Origin: Cocos nucifera
Taxonomy: Eukaryota > Streptophyta > Magnoliopsida > Arecales > Arecaceae
Direction: 5' to 3'
DNA length: 64,000 bases
Assembly (NCBI GenBank): GCA_006176705.1
Contig: QRFJ01002298.1
Location: forward strand, 62,001-126,000
Below, piece after piece: positions 22,383-33,683 of the stretch (positions are counted from its first letter, which is position 1; the number at the start of each line of letters is the position of its first letter). The notes beneath the pieces were generated by a model. It was not told where the DNA came from and searched no databases. It saw only the letters and a list, made by a program, of their open reading frames with translations. A program made the position numbers and the translations under genes.

Positions 22383-24314
22383 TAAGTATATTGAAAGCTA
22401 TGATTTATTACAACTCTTGGATGGTCATCCAACAAAATCTGGATAAGAAAATATATAACCATTACTATATACGGATTGTTGATCCATTTGAAAAAAAAAG
22501 ATCAAACTTAACAGCTATACAAAGAACATGATTTTTATCATTAACAACTCGATGGCAAGTGTGGTCATCTTTCTAAGCTCCTAGAGTAATTCTAAGCAGC
22601 TAGGAACCTTTAACTTATGTGGCATGGAGGATTCACCTGGTGGGTAGACAAATTTTACCTCATGACCAAGTTCTCTCAACCAATTCCACAATCACCTATT
22701 TAAAGAGCATAATATTTTGTACTGCTTACACACATAACTTTACTATTAGCTGCAGCTTAGCTTAACTGCTTCAGGAGTAAAGCAAAGTAAGCACAAATCC
22801 TAAGTGAAGCTAAACACAAACAAATATTGATCCAAGAAAATTCCAATTGAATTAGGCAACAGTCAGAAAGTATGACCTTTTGATGGTTATTAAATAACTC
22901 TAAAAGAAAACTTCTCAATCCATGTATGCCCGGTTGAATCCAAGAAACCTGATGCAATTGACTTGGAATACAGTGGATAGAATCCAAGCAAGCTTGGCAC
23001 CACTTGACCCAGCTCTGTCCAACTCATTTCTAAATCAATCTTGTCTAGCCAAAAATCTTGACCACTATTAATCCGGCACGATTAATCCAATTACTAATTG
23101 TTTTGCTCCACGTTTTTCTTGCTAGAAGGATATGAGTGATGACAAGGGAGCGCAAGGAGAATCTCGGCTTCCGTGTTAGGTTCGTTAAACTAGTATGGCC
23201 ATAGACCATAACTAACTTGAAAATTTTGTAACGTACCATCATAAAATTTTCTTCAATTTTTCGGCGATGCCCCATCCATTCATTGCCGCCATATAAGCTT
23301 CCTAATTCTAGAGTGCTGGCCTCTATCTCTCTGACTTTATCCAATTCTCTTCTTGCTACCTCTATCCTAACTTTGGTTTTAATTTACTATTATTGATTTA
23401 TAGCTTATATCGGACGCCATTTTTAGTAAGTATATATGACCCTCTTTAATTTATGGCCTCTCATCACTTCTAGTCACTTATGCTAGAATCTTGAGCACAT
23501 ACAAGTGGCCATAAGAATATACATGGCCTACGCTATCCTTGCTCCAAACTGTATGATCAATTTATTCAAATCATCGTATGGACATGGTCCCATGAGATGT
23601 ATTTAGATATTCAGAAAGATTTATTTGTATTATATTTAATATAAAAGGGTAACTTTATGTGTTTGTACGTGTGTATGCATGGGCACATGCGCATGCGCTC
23701 CTTCATGAGGGGCATAAGTGGGGATGTAACAAAGCAAAGTGTCAATTTTTCCTCGTACAAGTATACTACTGCACGCCATCAGTCATATGCAACAGCATGT
23801 ATAATCTTTTTAATGGAGGAAATTGCAAAATGTTAATTTTGGTATTACCAATATTCCACGCACTTTGCATTCAACTGATCGTTGCAATCTTGTAAAAAGA
23901 AATAATTTGTTCAAAAATTACTAGTTGTAACTAAAATGTCAATTCATGTAGATTCCCATTGTCCACTTCCTTGTGCTATGACTAGTTTATTGTTTCCATT
24001 CCTTTCATCATATGTTATAGTATATATATATCACTTTATTTTCCAATTTTTTGAATAATTTGACATTACCAAAAATATAAATTGCTACACAGGAGACAAT
24101 GTTGATTATTTTAATATTTTAATATTGAAAAAAAAATATTAGACTTTCTCTATTCTTAGATATTTCAAAATTTTTTTATCACTTCATTGCAACGATCGTT
24201 TGCCACGTCCATAGAGAAGCGAACAGCACTACAGATTGAATTATCGTCTTTATTATCAATCACTTTGATGATATTTTGTATTCTGATTTCTTTAGCAGCA
24301 CTCATAGAAGAATG
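22383..24314. other. intergenic sequence without recognisable genes
   Basis: AT-rich sequence with only short unrelated open frames on both strands (for example 22757-22987 and 23045-23344 on minus, 23659-23895 on plus). None shows a known motif or support from a neighbouring frame. Nothing further can be called. Confidence 0.5.
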
Positions 24315-24319
24315 TGATC
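24315..24319. repeat. target-site duplication of element A, left copy (TGATC)
   Basis: TGATC directly precedes the 5' LTR and is repeated at 31804-31808 directly after the 3' LTR. Confidence 0.92.
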
Positions 24320-25156
24320 TATTGGGGATAAACTTCGTTTCCACCGAAGTCCAATCGGATGCTCAGTCGATAATGCAATCGGTAATCATGAAAAAGCTTC
24401 AGCGGACGAGCCTTAGTCGAGCTCCTTAGCGGTCGAGCCCCTTCCGAACTCCTTCAGTCGGCCAAACTTATTAGCAGCCGAGCCCCAGTCGAACTCCTCA
24501 GCAATCGAGCTTCTACAGAAGCCGAACTCTTTTCGGACTTCTATGGAAGCGAACTCTTTTCAGACTCCTCCAGCAACCGAGCTTCTACGGAAGCCGAACT
24601 CCTTCCAGACTCCTCCAACAGTCGGACTTCTACGAAAGCCGAATTCCTTCCAGACTCCTCCAGCAGTCGGACTTCTACGGAAGCCGAACTCCTTCCTGAC
24701 TCCTCCTCCAGTCAGGCTTTTATGGAAGCCCAACTCCTTATAGATTGTTTCTTCAAACGGATTCCTACAGGCGATCTCACTACGGAACGGTTACAATTAT
24801 CACGACAATTATGATTGTCATTTATCAAGATAATACGATCGGCATTTATCAAGTCAATCACAATCGACATTTATCAGGATGGTTACGATAGTCATTAATC
24901 AAAATAGTTACAACAAGCTCCGTCTATAAAAAGAGACCCTCCAGATACGTTTGCTGTAAGCTCTCCTCTCCTCCTCTAAACTCTGCCGAACTCATTCCTG
25001 AGCACTCCATCTCTGTTGGCCAGAAGAGCTGACTTGATTATCGGAGGGTCCTGTCGAAGCTACCACTACCGACTTCGGATGGGACTTTATTTTGCAGGTC
25101 ACCGACGGCGACCTTGTTCTCCTCCACTCCGACATCAACTAGATTCTGCTCCAACA
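24320..25156 (+). repeat. 5' LTR of element A (837 bp)
   Basis: Starts TATTGGGGATAAAC and ends GATTCTGCTCCAACA. U3 carries a repeated AGACTCCTCCAGCARYCGAGCTTCTACGG unit at 24540-24740, and a TATA box, TATAAAAAG, lies at 24925-24933. The conserved CTGACTTGATTATCGGAGGGTCC lies near 25029-25051. Confidence 0.92.
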
Positions 25157-25176
25157 GATTTGGCACTAGAAGGAGG
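25157..25176 (+). other. primer binding site of element A
   Basis: GATTTGGCACTAGAAGGAGG adjoins the 5' LTR. Relative to GATTGGCGCTAGAAGG it has one extra T and a CpG-type change (GCGC to GCAC). Confidence 0.8.
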
Positions 25177-25289
25177 ACGGCCCTCTACCTTCGAGGTTTT
25201 CTTGTTCTTAAAGGAGTGCTCAGCGACAACCTCTCTCTCCCCTCTCTAGAGATCTTCCTTCTTTCTCTCTAGAATTCTTTTTCGAGAGA

Positions 25290-26760
25290 AAATGCCCCTT
25301 AGAAAAACTTCAACCCGACGATCGATGGCCTCCACGGTTCGATCCCGTTCAGATCCGTCTGCTCCCACTCTAGCCCCAAAAACCCAGGTTCCATCTGTAG
25401 CTACGGTGGATACGGAGCAGTTCAACCTGCTCGTCCAATAGGTTCGTGGTCTCATGGAGGCGATGCAAGCGGTGTAGGCCATGCACCGGCAGGCCCCGGC
25501 ATTGGCTCAACCGCCATGAAATTCTTCAGAGCCCTATGGTCCGGTCCAAAAATGACCAACTTGGGCTACCCAACCTTCGATCCCTGGAAGAAGGAAGCGG
25601 AGGAGGGAGGACCCCTGCTCGGATCACGACTCGATCCAGGGAGAAGCTTCGCACCCATTCTATCAGAAAACCATGGAGATCAAAGACCATAATGATCTCT
25701 TGGATCAAAGGCTCTTAGAAATGAGCCGACGGATCGAAGAACTCCATCACACTTCCTCCTTACATGGTAATGATAATTGTACTGACCCTCCTTTTTCATA
25801 GAAAATTATGCAAGAATCGATCCCGTCGAACTTCAAGCTCCCACAGTTCGAGAGTTACGATGGAACCACCGATCCGGTTGACCATCTGAAAGCTTTTTGG
25901 ACGATGATGTTGATCCATGGTGCGCCAGACGCTATTTTGTGCCGGACTTTTTCCTTTACCCTTAAGGGAGCCGTCAAGAACTGATACTCGGTGCTTAAAT
26001 CTAGTACCATCTTATCATTTGATCAGATGAGCCAGCAGTTTGCAGCCCACTTTGTTAGTAGTCGACGTCCGTGCTGAGGTTCAAATTCTCTGATGACCAT
26101 TAGGCAGAAGAAGGAGGAATCCATCCGGGCTTATATCATTCGATTTAATGCTGCTGCATTGTGGGTCCAAAATCTAGACCAATCAGTCGCCATGGCTGCC
26201 CTCAAGGGCGGCCTTCAGAAGAATGACTTACTATTCTCCCTAGAAAAGAAGTATCCCAGGGACTTTGCTGACATGCTAGCTCGGACTGAAGGTTATGCCC
26301 AGGCTGAGGAGGCCTTTAAGGCCAGGGATGATAAAGCTGGTGGCGAGCGGCAAGTCGATGAGCCGAGTAGGTCCATCGAAGAAGAAAAGCCGAGTAAAGC
26401 TCGGTCGCATTTTCGGGCTCCTTCTGGGCACAGGCGAGTCTGAACTCCTCCTAGGGCTCGGAGGCGGGGAAGCTCCGATGGAAGGGCATGCCGAGGTTCT
26501 CCCCAGCGTCGAGGTTCTCCCCGACGTCGAGGTTCTCCCTAACGGAGATTTCACAACTACGCCCCCTTTAACGCTCCAAAGATCCAAGTGCTGATGAAAA
26601 TCAAGGAACAACTTTCGAGACCGAAGAGGATGTGTTCCCATCCTAGCAAATGCAATCCCAATAAGTTCTACCTTTATCATCGTGACCACGGCCACAACAC
26701 TGAGGAGTGCATCCAACTCCAGGACGAGATCGAAGAGCTCGTCAAGTAAGGTGGACTTGG
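25290..26760 (+). pseudogene. decayed gag of element A
   Basis: An ATG at 25290 opens MPLRKTSTRRSMAS, matching the Gag start in element B copy 2. The Gag core is readable through stops: FKLPQFESYDGTTDPVDHL near 25830-25890, then MSQQFAAHF, and ALKGGLQKNDLLFSLEKKYPRDFADMLA at 26195-26280. A repeated RGSPRRRGSP stretch lies near 26490-26545, and the zinc-knuckle phrase YHRDHGHNTEEC lies near 26670-26710, with the first Cys changed to Tyr (KFYLYHRD). Several stops and frameshifts break it. Confidence 0.88.
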
Positions 26761-26799
26761 CCGATTCCTGCAAAGATGGCCTGAAGGATAGAAGGATTG

Positions 26800-29450
26800 G
26801 CTGAGGTCGTTACCACCGAGGAGGGAGGACCAAAAAGATCGGCCGCCTCTCGGCATCATCAATACTATCTCGGGGGGACTTCAATAAGGAGAGGCCAGCG
26901 GATTCGAGCGACTGGTGAAGAGACGGAGGATCGAGGAACTCGTGACCTTTATCGATGTGGATGCTCAGGGGGTCCAACTTCCACACAATGATGCGGTTGT
27001 AATCTTTTTGAACATTGCCGACTATGATGTATGCCGTGTTTTGGTGGATAATGGAAGCTCGGTCGACGTATTGTTTTACGATGCCTTCTCGAAAATATCC
27101 TTACCCGATGACCGCTTGGGGCTTATGAACTTTCCGCTGATAGGATTCACTGGCAACGCTGTACCAGTTGAGGGCATAATAACTTTGGCTATGACAGCAA
27201 GGCAATGCCCGAAACTGACCAAAGCGCAGGTTGATTTCCTAGTCGTGAGGACTCCGTCCATCTACAATGCCATTCTTGGCCAATCTGATCTAAATGCACT
27301 TCGGATGGTGGTGTCGATCTATTATTTGAAGATGAAATTTTCGACAAGTCACGAGATCGACGAAGTCAGGGGAGACTAGGCTCTGGCGAGGCACTGCTAC
27401 TCAATCGCCCTACATTAGGAAGAGCGGTCCGACTCTTATCTTGTTGACGGACTGGATGTCCACGATGAGCTTACTGAGGAGTGGGGCGAGCCTATGAAGG
27501 ACCTCGTCTCTATGCCCTTAAATGATGGGAACGTCGAGCATGTGGTGCAGATCGGCTCCAATTTAGCAGGCGAGGTTCGAAAGCAACTCGTTACCTTCCT
27601 TAGAAGAAATACGGATGTTTTCGTCTGGATCCCAGCAGACATGTCATGGATTGACGTCGAGATCATGGAACATCGGCTGACCGTCGACCCGAGGCATCGA
27701 CCGATAAAAGAAAAGATGCACCACCACACCCCGAAGAGGTAGAAAGCAATCACCAAAGAAGTAGACAAGCTCCTCAAAGTCGGATTCATCCGAAAGATTA
27801 ATTATCCGACTTGGGTCTCAAATATAGTCTTTGTCAAAAAGATGAACAATAAGTGGAGGATGTGCATTGACTTCAAAAGGCTAAACAAGGCCTATCCGAA
27901 AGACAGCTATCCTCTACTCAAGATTGATCAACTAGTGGATGCGACCTTGTGCCACGAGCTTCTCACCTTCATGGATGCCTTCTCTGGTTATAACCAGATA
28001 TGGATGGCGCCTGAGGACGAGGAGAAAACCACTTTCGTTACTGATCGTGGTTCTTATTGTTACAGGATCATGCCCTTTGGGCTAAAAAATGCAGGAACAA
28101 TATCCCAACATTTGATCAGTAAGATCTTTAAGAAGTAGATCGATCGCAATACGGAGGTGACGTGGATGATATGCTCATCAAAAGTCGAGCTTCAATAGAC
28201 TACCTCGTCGATCTTAAAGAGACCTTCGGTGCACTCCAAAAGCATAAGATGAAACTGAACCCAACCAAGTGTGCCTTTGGCGTGACCTTAGGAAAGTTTC
28301 TAGGGTTCATGGTGTCGAGACGTGGGATTGAAGCAAACTCCGAGAAAATTTGAGCCATTCAGGAGATGACCGTTCTAAAAATGATCAAAGAAGTTCAACA
28401 CCTGATCGAGAAGGTGGCATCCCTAAATCGCTTTGTCTCAAGGTTGGCCAAACAATGTGTGCCCTTCTTCCAAGTTCTCAGGCAACCAAAGAACTTCTAC
28501 TGAATGGCGGAGTGCCAACAGGCATTCGAGAAGCTTAAAAACTACCTTGGCTCACCCCCACTGCTGGCAAAGCCCGAACTCAGAGAGAAATTATTTCTGT
28601 ACCTAGTTGTCTCCCTGGTGGCCCTAACGACAGTCCTGGTCAAGAAAGAAGCGAAGATGCAGCGATCAGTCTACTACGTGAGTTGGGTTCTGAAGGATGC
28701 GGAGACCAGTCCTTCACCAAGCGGATGCTTTCGAAAGAATCACAAAATGGGCAATTAAGCTCATAGAGTTTGACATCAACTACCAGCCCCGACCATCGAT
28801 CAAGGCCTAGATACTGGCAGATTTTGTGTTAGAACATACCATTCCAGTCGAAGCCGAGCTTGAACAGAATGAGATCGGTGCCCTACTATCGCAGTCAAAC
28901 CTCTCCGAGAAAAGTGTCGACCTTCCTGAAGGCTTTTGGGCTCTACATGTGGATGACTCATCCAACTCCATCGGAGCTGTTGCAGGACTGGTCTTGATCA
29001 GTCTTGAGGGAGTCATCACTGAGTACACACTGCACTTTGAGTTTCCTGCGACCAATAATGGAGCCGAATATGAAGCACTGATCTTCGGATTAAAATAGCG
29101 AGAAAATTAAAAGTAGAACGACTTCAAGTCTATAGTGATTCTCAGCTAGTGGTCGGTCAAGTTAATGGCAGCTACGAGACGCGGAAGGAAAGTATGGTGA
29201 GATACCTTAGGAAAGTGAGGGATTTGACTCCGGTCTTCGACAGTTTTGGCATTCGACAGATTCCGAGGGTGGAAAATATAAGAGTCGATCTTCTCTCCAA
29301 GTTGGCCACTTCAGCCCCAGCCGAGCTGCCCAAAGAAGTATTCTTGGAGACTCTGAAGTATCCAACTCCAGAGGAATCTCAGGTCACTCTGCAGACAGAA
29401 TTCGAGCCAAGCTGGATTGACCCATTGGTCGCCTACCTCAAGAAGGAGGG
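26800..29450 (+). pseudogene. decayed pol of element A: PR, RT, RNase H, second RNase H; no integrase
   Basis: Protease at about 26915-27380 keeps VLVDNGSSVDVLFYDAF. RT spans about 27690-28380, with WRMCIDFKRLNKAYPKDSYP and DDMLIKS; the YVDD box is frameshifted near 28155-28170. The first RNase H lies at about 28500-28800. The second RNase H lies at about 28826-29330, with HVDDSSNSIGA, NNGAEYEAL, YSDSQLVV and RVDLLSKLA. The frame then runs to WIDPLVAYLKKEG at about 29450 and passes straight into the palindrome array. The linker, the zinc-finger, catalytic and C-terminal parts of integrase, and the 115-bp array are absent. Confidence 0.9.
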
Positions 29451-29452
29451 TC

Positions 29453-30835
29453 CGGGCCAACCTCGACTGCAGGAGATAAGATCTCCTCCAAGGGCCCATG
29501 TTAACCTCGATTGCAAGAGATAAGATCTCCTTCGAGGCAACCTCGACCGCAGGTGATGAGATCTCCCCCGAGCAACTGGACCAACCTCGGCTGCAGGAGA
29601 TAAGATCTCCCTCGAGCGCCCGTATCAACCTCGACCGCAGAAGATGAGATCTTCCCCGAGGTAACCTCGATCGTAGGAGATAAGATCTCTTCCGACCGAC
29701 CAGACCAATCTCAACTGCTGGAGATAAGATCTCCCCCGAGCATCCGTATCAACCTCGACCGTAGGAGACGATATCTCTCCCAAGCCAACCTCGACTGCAG
29801 AAGATAAGATCTCCCCCGAGCGACTGGGCCAACCTTGACTGCTGGAGATAAGATCTCTCCCGAGGGCTCGTATCAACCTCGACTATAGAAGACAAGATCT
29901 CCCCCGAGGCAACCTCGACCGTAGGAGATAAGATCTCTCATGAGCAACTGGGCCAACCTCGGCTACTGGAGATAAGATCTTCCTCGAGCGACCGGGCCAA
30001 CCTCGGCTGCTGGAGATAAGATCTCTTTCGAGTGTTCGTATTCACAACTCGACCGTAAGAGATAGGATCTCCCTCAAGCGTTCGTATTAACCTCGACTGT
30101 AGGAGATAAAATCTCCCTCGAGGCAACCTCGACCGTAGGAGATGAGATCTCCCCCGAGCGACCGGACCAACCTTGGTTGCAGGAGATAAGATTTTCTTCG
30201 AGCATCCGTATCATCGATTGCAGGAGATAAGATCTCTTCCGAGGCAACCTCGATCATAGGAGATAAGATCTCCCCCTAGCGATCGGGCCAATCTCGACTG
30301 CTGGAGATAAGATCTCCTCCGAGGGCTCATATCAACCTCGGCTGCAGGAGATAAGATATCCCCGAGGCAACCTCGATCGTAGGAGATAAGATCTCTCTCG
30401 AGGCAACCTCGACCGTAGGAGATAAGATCTCCCCGAGTGATCGGACCAATCTCGACTGCTAGAGATAAGATCTCCCTCGAGTGCCTGTATCAACCTCGAC
30501 CATAGGAGATGAGATCTCTCCCGAGTCGACCTCGATTGCAGGAGATAAAATCTCCCCGAGCGCCCGTATCAACCTCGGCTGCAGAGATAAGATCTCCCCA
30601 ATGTAATCTCGACCATAGGAGATAAGATCTCCCCCGAGCGACCGGATCAACCTCGACTGCTGGAGATAAGATCTCTCTCAAGCGCCCATATCAATCTCGA
30701 CCATAGGAGATGAGATCTCCTCCGAGCCGACCTCGGCTGCTGGAGATAAGATCTCCTCCGAACGTCTGTATCAATCTCTGCTATAGGAGATGAGATCTTT
30801 CCAAGCCGACCTCGACTACAGGATATATGATCCTC
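29453..30835 (+). repeat. array (ii) of GGAGATAAGATCTCC palindromes in element A, about 32 copies
   Basis: Unit of about 35-50 bp: CAACCTCGACTGCTGGAGATAAGATCTCCCCCGAG followed by a short GCGACCGGGC or GCGCCCGTAT linker. It begins at the pol deletion junction and ends shortly before the polypurine region. The right-hand part from 30616 is repeated after the N gap (47882-48101). Confidence 0.92.
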
Positions 30836-30940
30836 CGAGCTTCGACTTCAATAGGTACGGAGCTTGGGAAAGGACTTCAGCAGTCATCTATTTTGGTATT
30901 CCCTTCCTTCGAATTTCAAACTCAAGAGTCGGAAGACTAT

Positions 30941-31803
30941 TGTTGGGGATAAACCCCACTCCCATTGAAGTCTAGTCGAATGCTCAGTCGATAATGCAAT
31001 CGATAGTCACGAAAAAGCTTCAGCGGATGAGTCTTATCCAAGCTCCTTAGCGGTCGAGCCCCTTTCAAACTCCTTCAGCCGACCGAACTCATTAGTGGCC
31101 GAGCTCCGACTGAACTCCTCAGCAACCGAGCTTCTATGGAAGCCAAACTCCTTTCGGACTCCTCCAGCAACCGAGCTTCTATGAAAGCCAAACTTCTTTC
31201 GGACTCCTCCAGCAGCCGGACTTCTATAGAAGTGAACTCCTTCCAGACTCCTCCAGCAACCGAGCTTCTACGAAAGCCGAACTCCTTTCGGACTCCTCCA
31301 GTAGTCAGGCTTCTATGGGAGCCGAACTTCTTTCGGACTCCTCCTCCAATCGAATTTTTATGAAAGCCAAACTCCTTACAGACTGTTCCTTCAGACGGAT
31401 TCCTATAGGCGATCCCACTACTGAACGGTTACAATTATCACGATAATTATAATTGTTATTTATTAAGATAACACGATCGACATTTATCAAGTTAATCACG
31501 ATCGGCATTTTTCAGGATGGTTATGGCAGTTATTAATCAAGGCAGTTACAACAAGCTCCATCTATAAAAAAGATCCTTCAGATACATTTGCTGTAAGCTC
31601 TCCTCTCCTCCTCTAAACTCTGCCGAACTCATTTCTGAGCACTCCATCTCTATTGGCCAGAAAAGCTGACTTGATTGTCGGAGGATCCTATCGGAGCCAC
31701 CATCATCGACTCCGAATGGAACTTTATTTTACAGATTACCGACGGCGATCTCGTTCTCCTCCACTCCAATTCTATCCGACATCAACCAGATTCTACACCA
31801 ACA
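30941..31803 (+). repeat. 3' LTR of element A (863 bp)
   Basis: Starts TGTTGGGGATAAACC after a purine-rich GAGTCGGAAGACTAT and ends CTACACCAACA. A TATA box, TATAAAAAAG, lies at 31563-31572. U3 carries an irregular repeat of TCGGACTCCTCCAGCARCCGAGCTTCTATG at 31120-31360. An identical copy is at 48207-49069. Confidence 0.93.
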
Positions 31804-31808
31804 TGATC
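31804..31808. repeat. target-site duplication of element A, right copy (TGATC)
   Basis: TGATC directly follows the 3' LTR terminus CAACA and matches 24315-24319. Confidence 0.92.
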
Positions 31809-32524
31809 GCTCATCTGTAACCCAAAAAAAAAAATCTTAGACTTAGTAGTTTAGGGAAGATATCATAGGTTATCAACAGATTGATAGTTTATGAGACCCG
31901 TGAATATGGTCACCATTCCTTAATTTGTTGAAGAAGAATGGGAAATCAACACTAATCTTTTAACGTGCCATTTCGTATGATGCCATGCGCTCTCCTACAA
32001 AATTCAAAAGCATGCCAAGTACAAATCACATGTCCATGTTTTTCATGTACATGTTTCTCTGGATGATGCATCTATTCACTTGTAAATATATTTATATATT
32101 CACAAGTGTAGCTTTTAGAGGTTATTGTACATTTATTGTATTATTGTACATTTATATGGTCGTGCACACAGATATTTGTATGTAATCCATATACGGCCAT
32201 CCATCATATGGTACGATGGTTCACTCATTGCATGGGACGGCAACCACAACAGTTCCTCAATCTTCTCTCTCTAATTTTATCTCATTCTCTCTATTTTTTT
32301 TCCTTCGCATTCTTTCAAAAGTCATGCCCTATATACGATCAGAGAGGAATAGAGAGAAAGTGGTCAAGGTGATACCAAGTTCAAGCTCAAGCAGTGACTA
32401 AATATAAGAGAGAGAAAAGGAAAGAAGAAAGAGATCATTATGAGAGGTAAAGTATTGAGATGGCCATATAACAAGATTTATGATTCTCTCTCCTATTATC
32501 AATCACATGTGTGTATATATATAG

Positions 32525-32936
32525 AGTCAGACTATAATTAGATCGATTGAATTTAGACTCAGATCTGATTAGATCAAAACTCTATAATATAAGTTCTACA
32601 TCAATGATCCAAGCAATTGAATATGATCTACTATCATAAAACTACTTGCATACAAAAAAATTATATAATTTAAAGACCTCTAGCCTACACATCAACTACT
32701 CAAAAATTGGACAATCTAAACAAAATTGAATTGGATGTATTTTTTGACCACTTGATGCATAGATTAGGAATATTTAAATTATATGATTTTTGATGTGCAA
32801 GCAGTTTTGAGGTAATAAATTATATCAAACTACTTGGATCATCGATATAGGGCCTTCATTGTCTAGTTTTGACCTAATCAGATCTAAGCCCAAATCCGAT
32901 CGATCTTATCCAAGTCTGTCCCATATAGAGGCAGAC
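32525..32936. mobile_element. fold-back element FB1 in (TA)n
   Basis: The left arm (about 32525-32708) and the right arm (about 32743-32936) are inverted copies. GATCTGATTAGATCAAAACT, TCAATGATCCAAG, CTTGCATACAAAAAAATTATATAATTTAAA and CATCAACTACTCAAAAA on the left all have clear reverse-complement partners on the right, in the same order. About 35 bp form the centre. Both ends abut TATATATA tracts. No coding capacity. A small non-autonomous DNA transposon is the likely origin. Confidence 0.7.
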
Positions 32937-32949
32937 TATATATATATAG

Positions 32950-33683
32950 AGAGAGAGAAGTAGACTGGGCTCCGATCAATCAAATTTCAGTCTATTTTCG
33001 ATCGGATTCCTAGTCGTTGGATCAACGCGCATCTCCAAAACATCCCTAAAAGCAAATGGAAGTCCGTTAAAATAAAAAATAAAAAAGAATGTACAAAGCG
33101 CCTTTACGGGAGCTTGTAGGCACCTTCAAGGAGGGTTCAACGCACAAATGTCTCGACTCTTCGACTCTCTCCCTCAATGGCTATAAAAAATAATAAATAT
33201 TAAAATAAATATAATTATAAAAAAAATAAATACTAAAATAAATATAAACCATTCTAGGGAGTATGTTTATTTTGAATAGTTTATATTTATTTGACCTTAA
33301 AGGCACCTTCAAAGGATTGAAGGCGCCTTCAAAAATACTAAATAAACACAAACTACCCAAAATAAATACAAACTTGTAAAATAAATACAAACTTCTCAAA
33401 ATAAATATAAATTTCATAGAATAAATATAAACTACTCAAAATAAATATAAACTCAATAGAAAAAATATAAATAATATATAATAAATAGATTTTTTTATGT
33501 TTATTATTTAGTATTTATATTTATTTCAATATCATGTCAATTTTTTTTACATTTTTTTTTTAACATGCCGGGTCGGTTAACAATATTCCATTTGCTTTTA
33601 AGAGCCTTTTAGGATGCTCGTCAATATAACGACCAAAAATTTGATCGAATATAGATTGAAATTTGGTTGACTATAGTTTAGTC
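32950..33683. mobile_element. fold-back element FB2 in (TA)n
   Basis: The left arm (about 32950-33080) and the right arm (about 33560-33683) pair as inverted repeats: ATCAAATTTCAGTCTATTTTCGATC, TAGTCGTT, and AAAAGCAAATGGAA on the left match the reverse complement of the right arm in order. The centre holds GGCACCTTCAA/GGCGCC repeats and a series of about 20-bp AAATAAATATAAACT repeats. It shares the TA tract at 32937-32949 with FB1 and ends in the longer (TA) tract at 33684-33703. Confidence 0.65.

Larger units (their letters stand above)
24320..31803 (+). mobile_element. Tat element A, TSD-flanked, integrase deleted
   Basis: A complete 7484-bp insertion: 5' LTR 24320-25156, PBS at 25157, decayed gag, PR, RT, RNase H and second RNase H, a palindrome array, a polypurine stretch and a 3' LTR 30941-31803, flanked by TGATC. 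Integrase is missing. The two LTRs differ at many sites over the first 100 bp (mostly transitions) and in length (837 against 863 bp), so the insertion is old. Its right end is repeated at 47882-49069. Confidence 0.94.

Noticed and set aside
22757..23344. Possible small host genes on the minus strand
   Set aside because: Short frames with no motif, no splice-consistent neighbours and no similarity I recognise.
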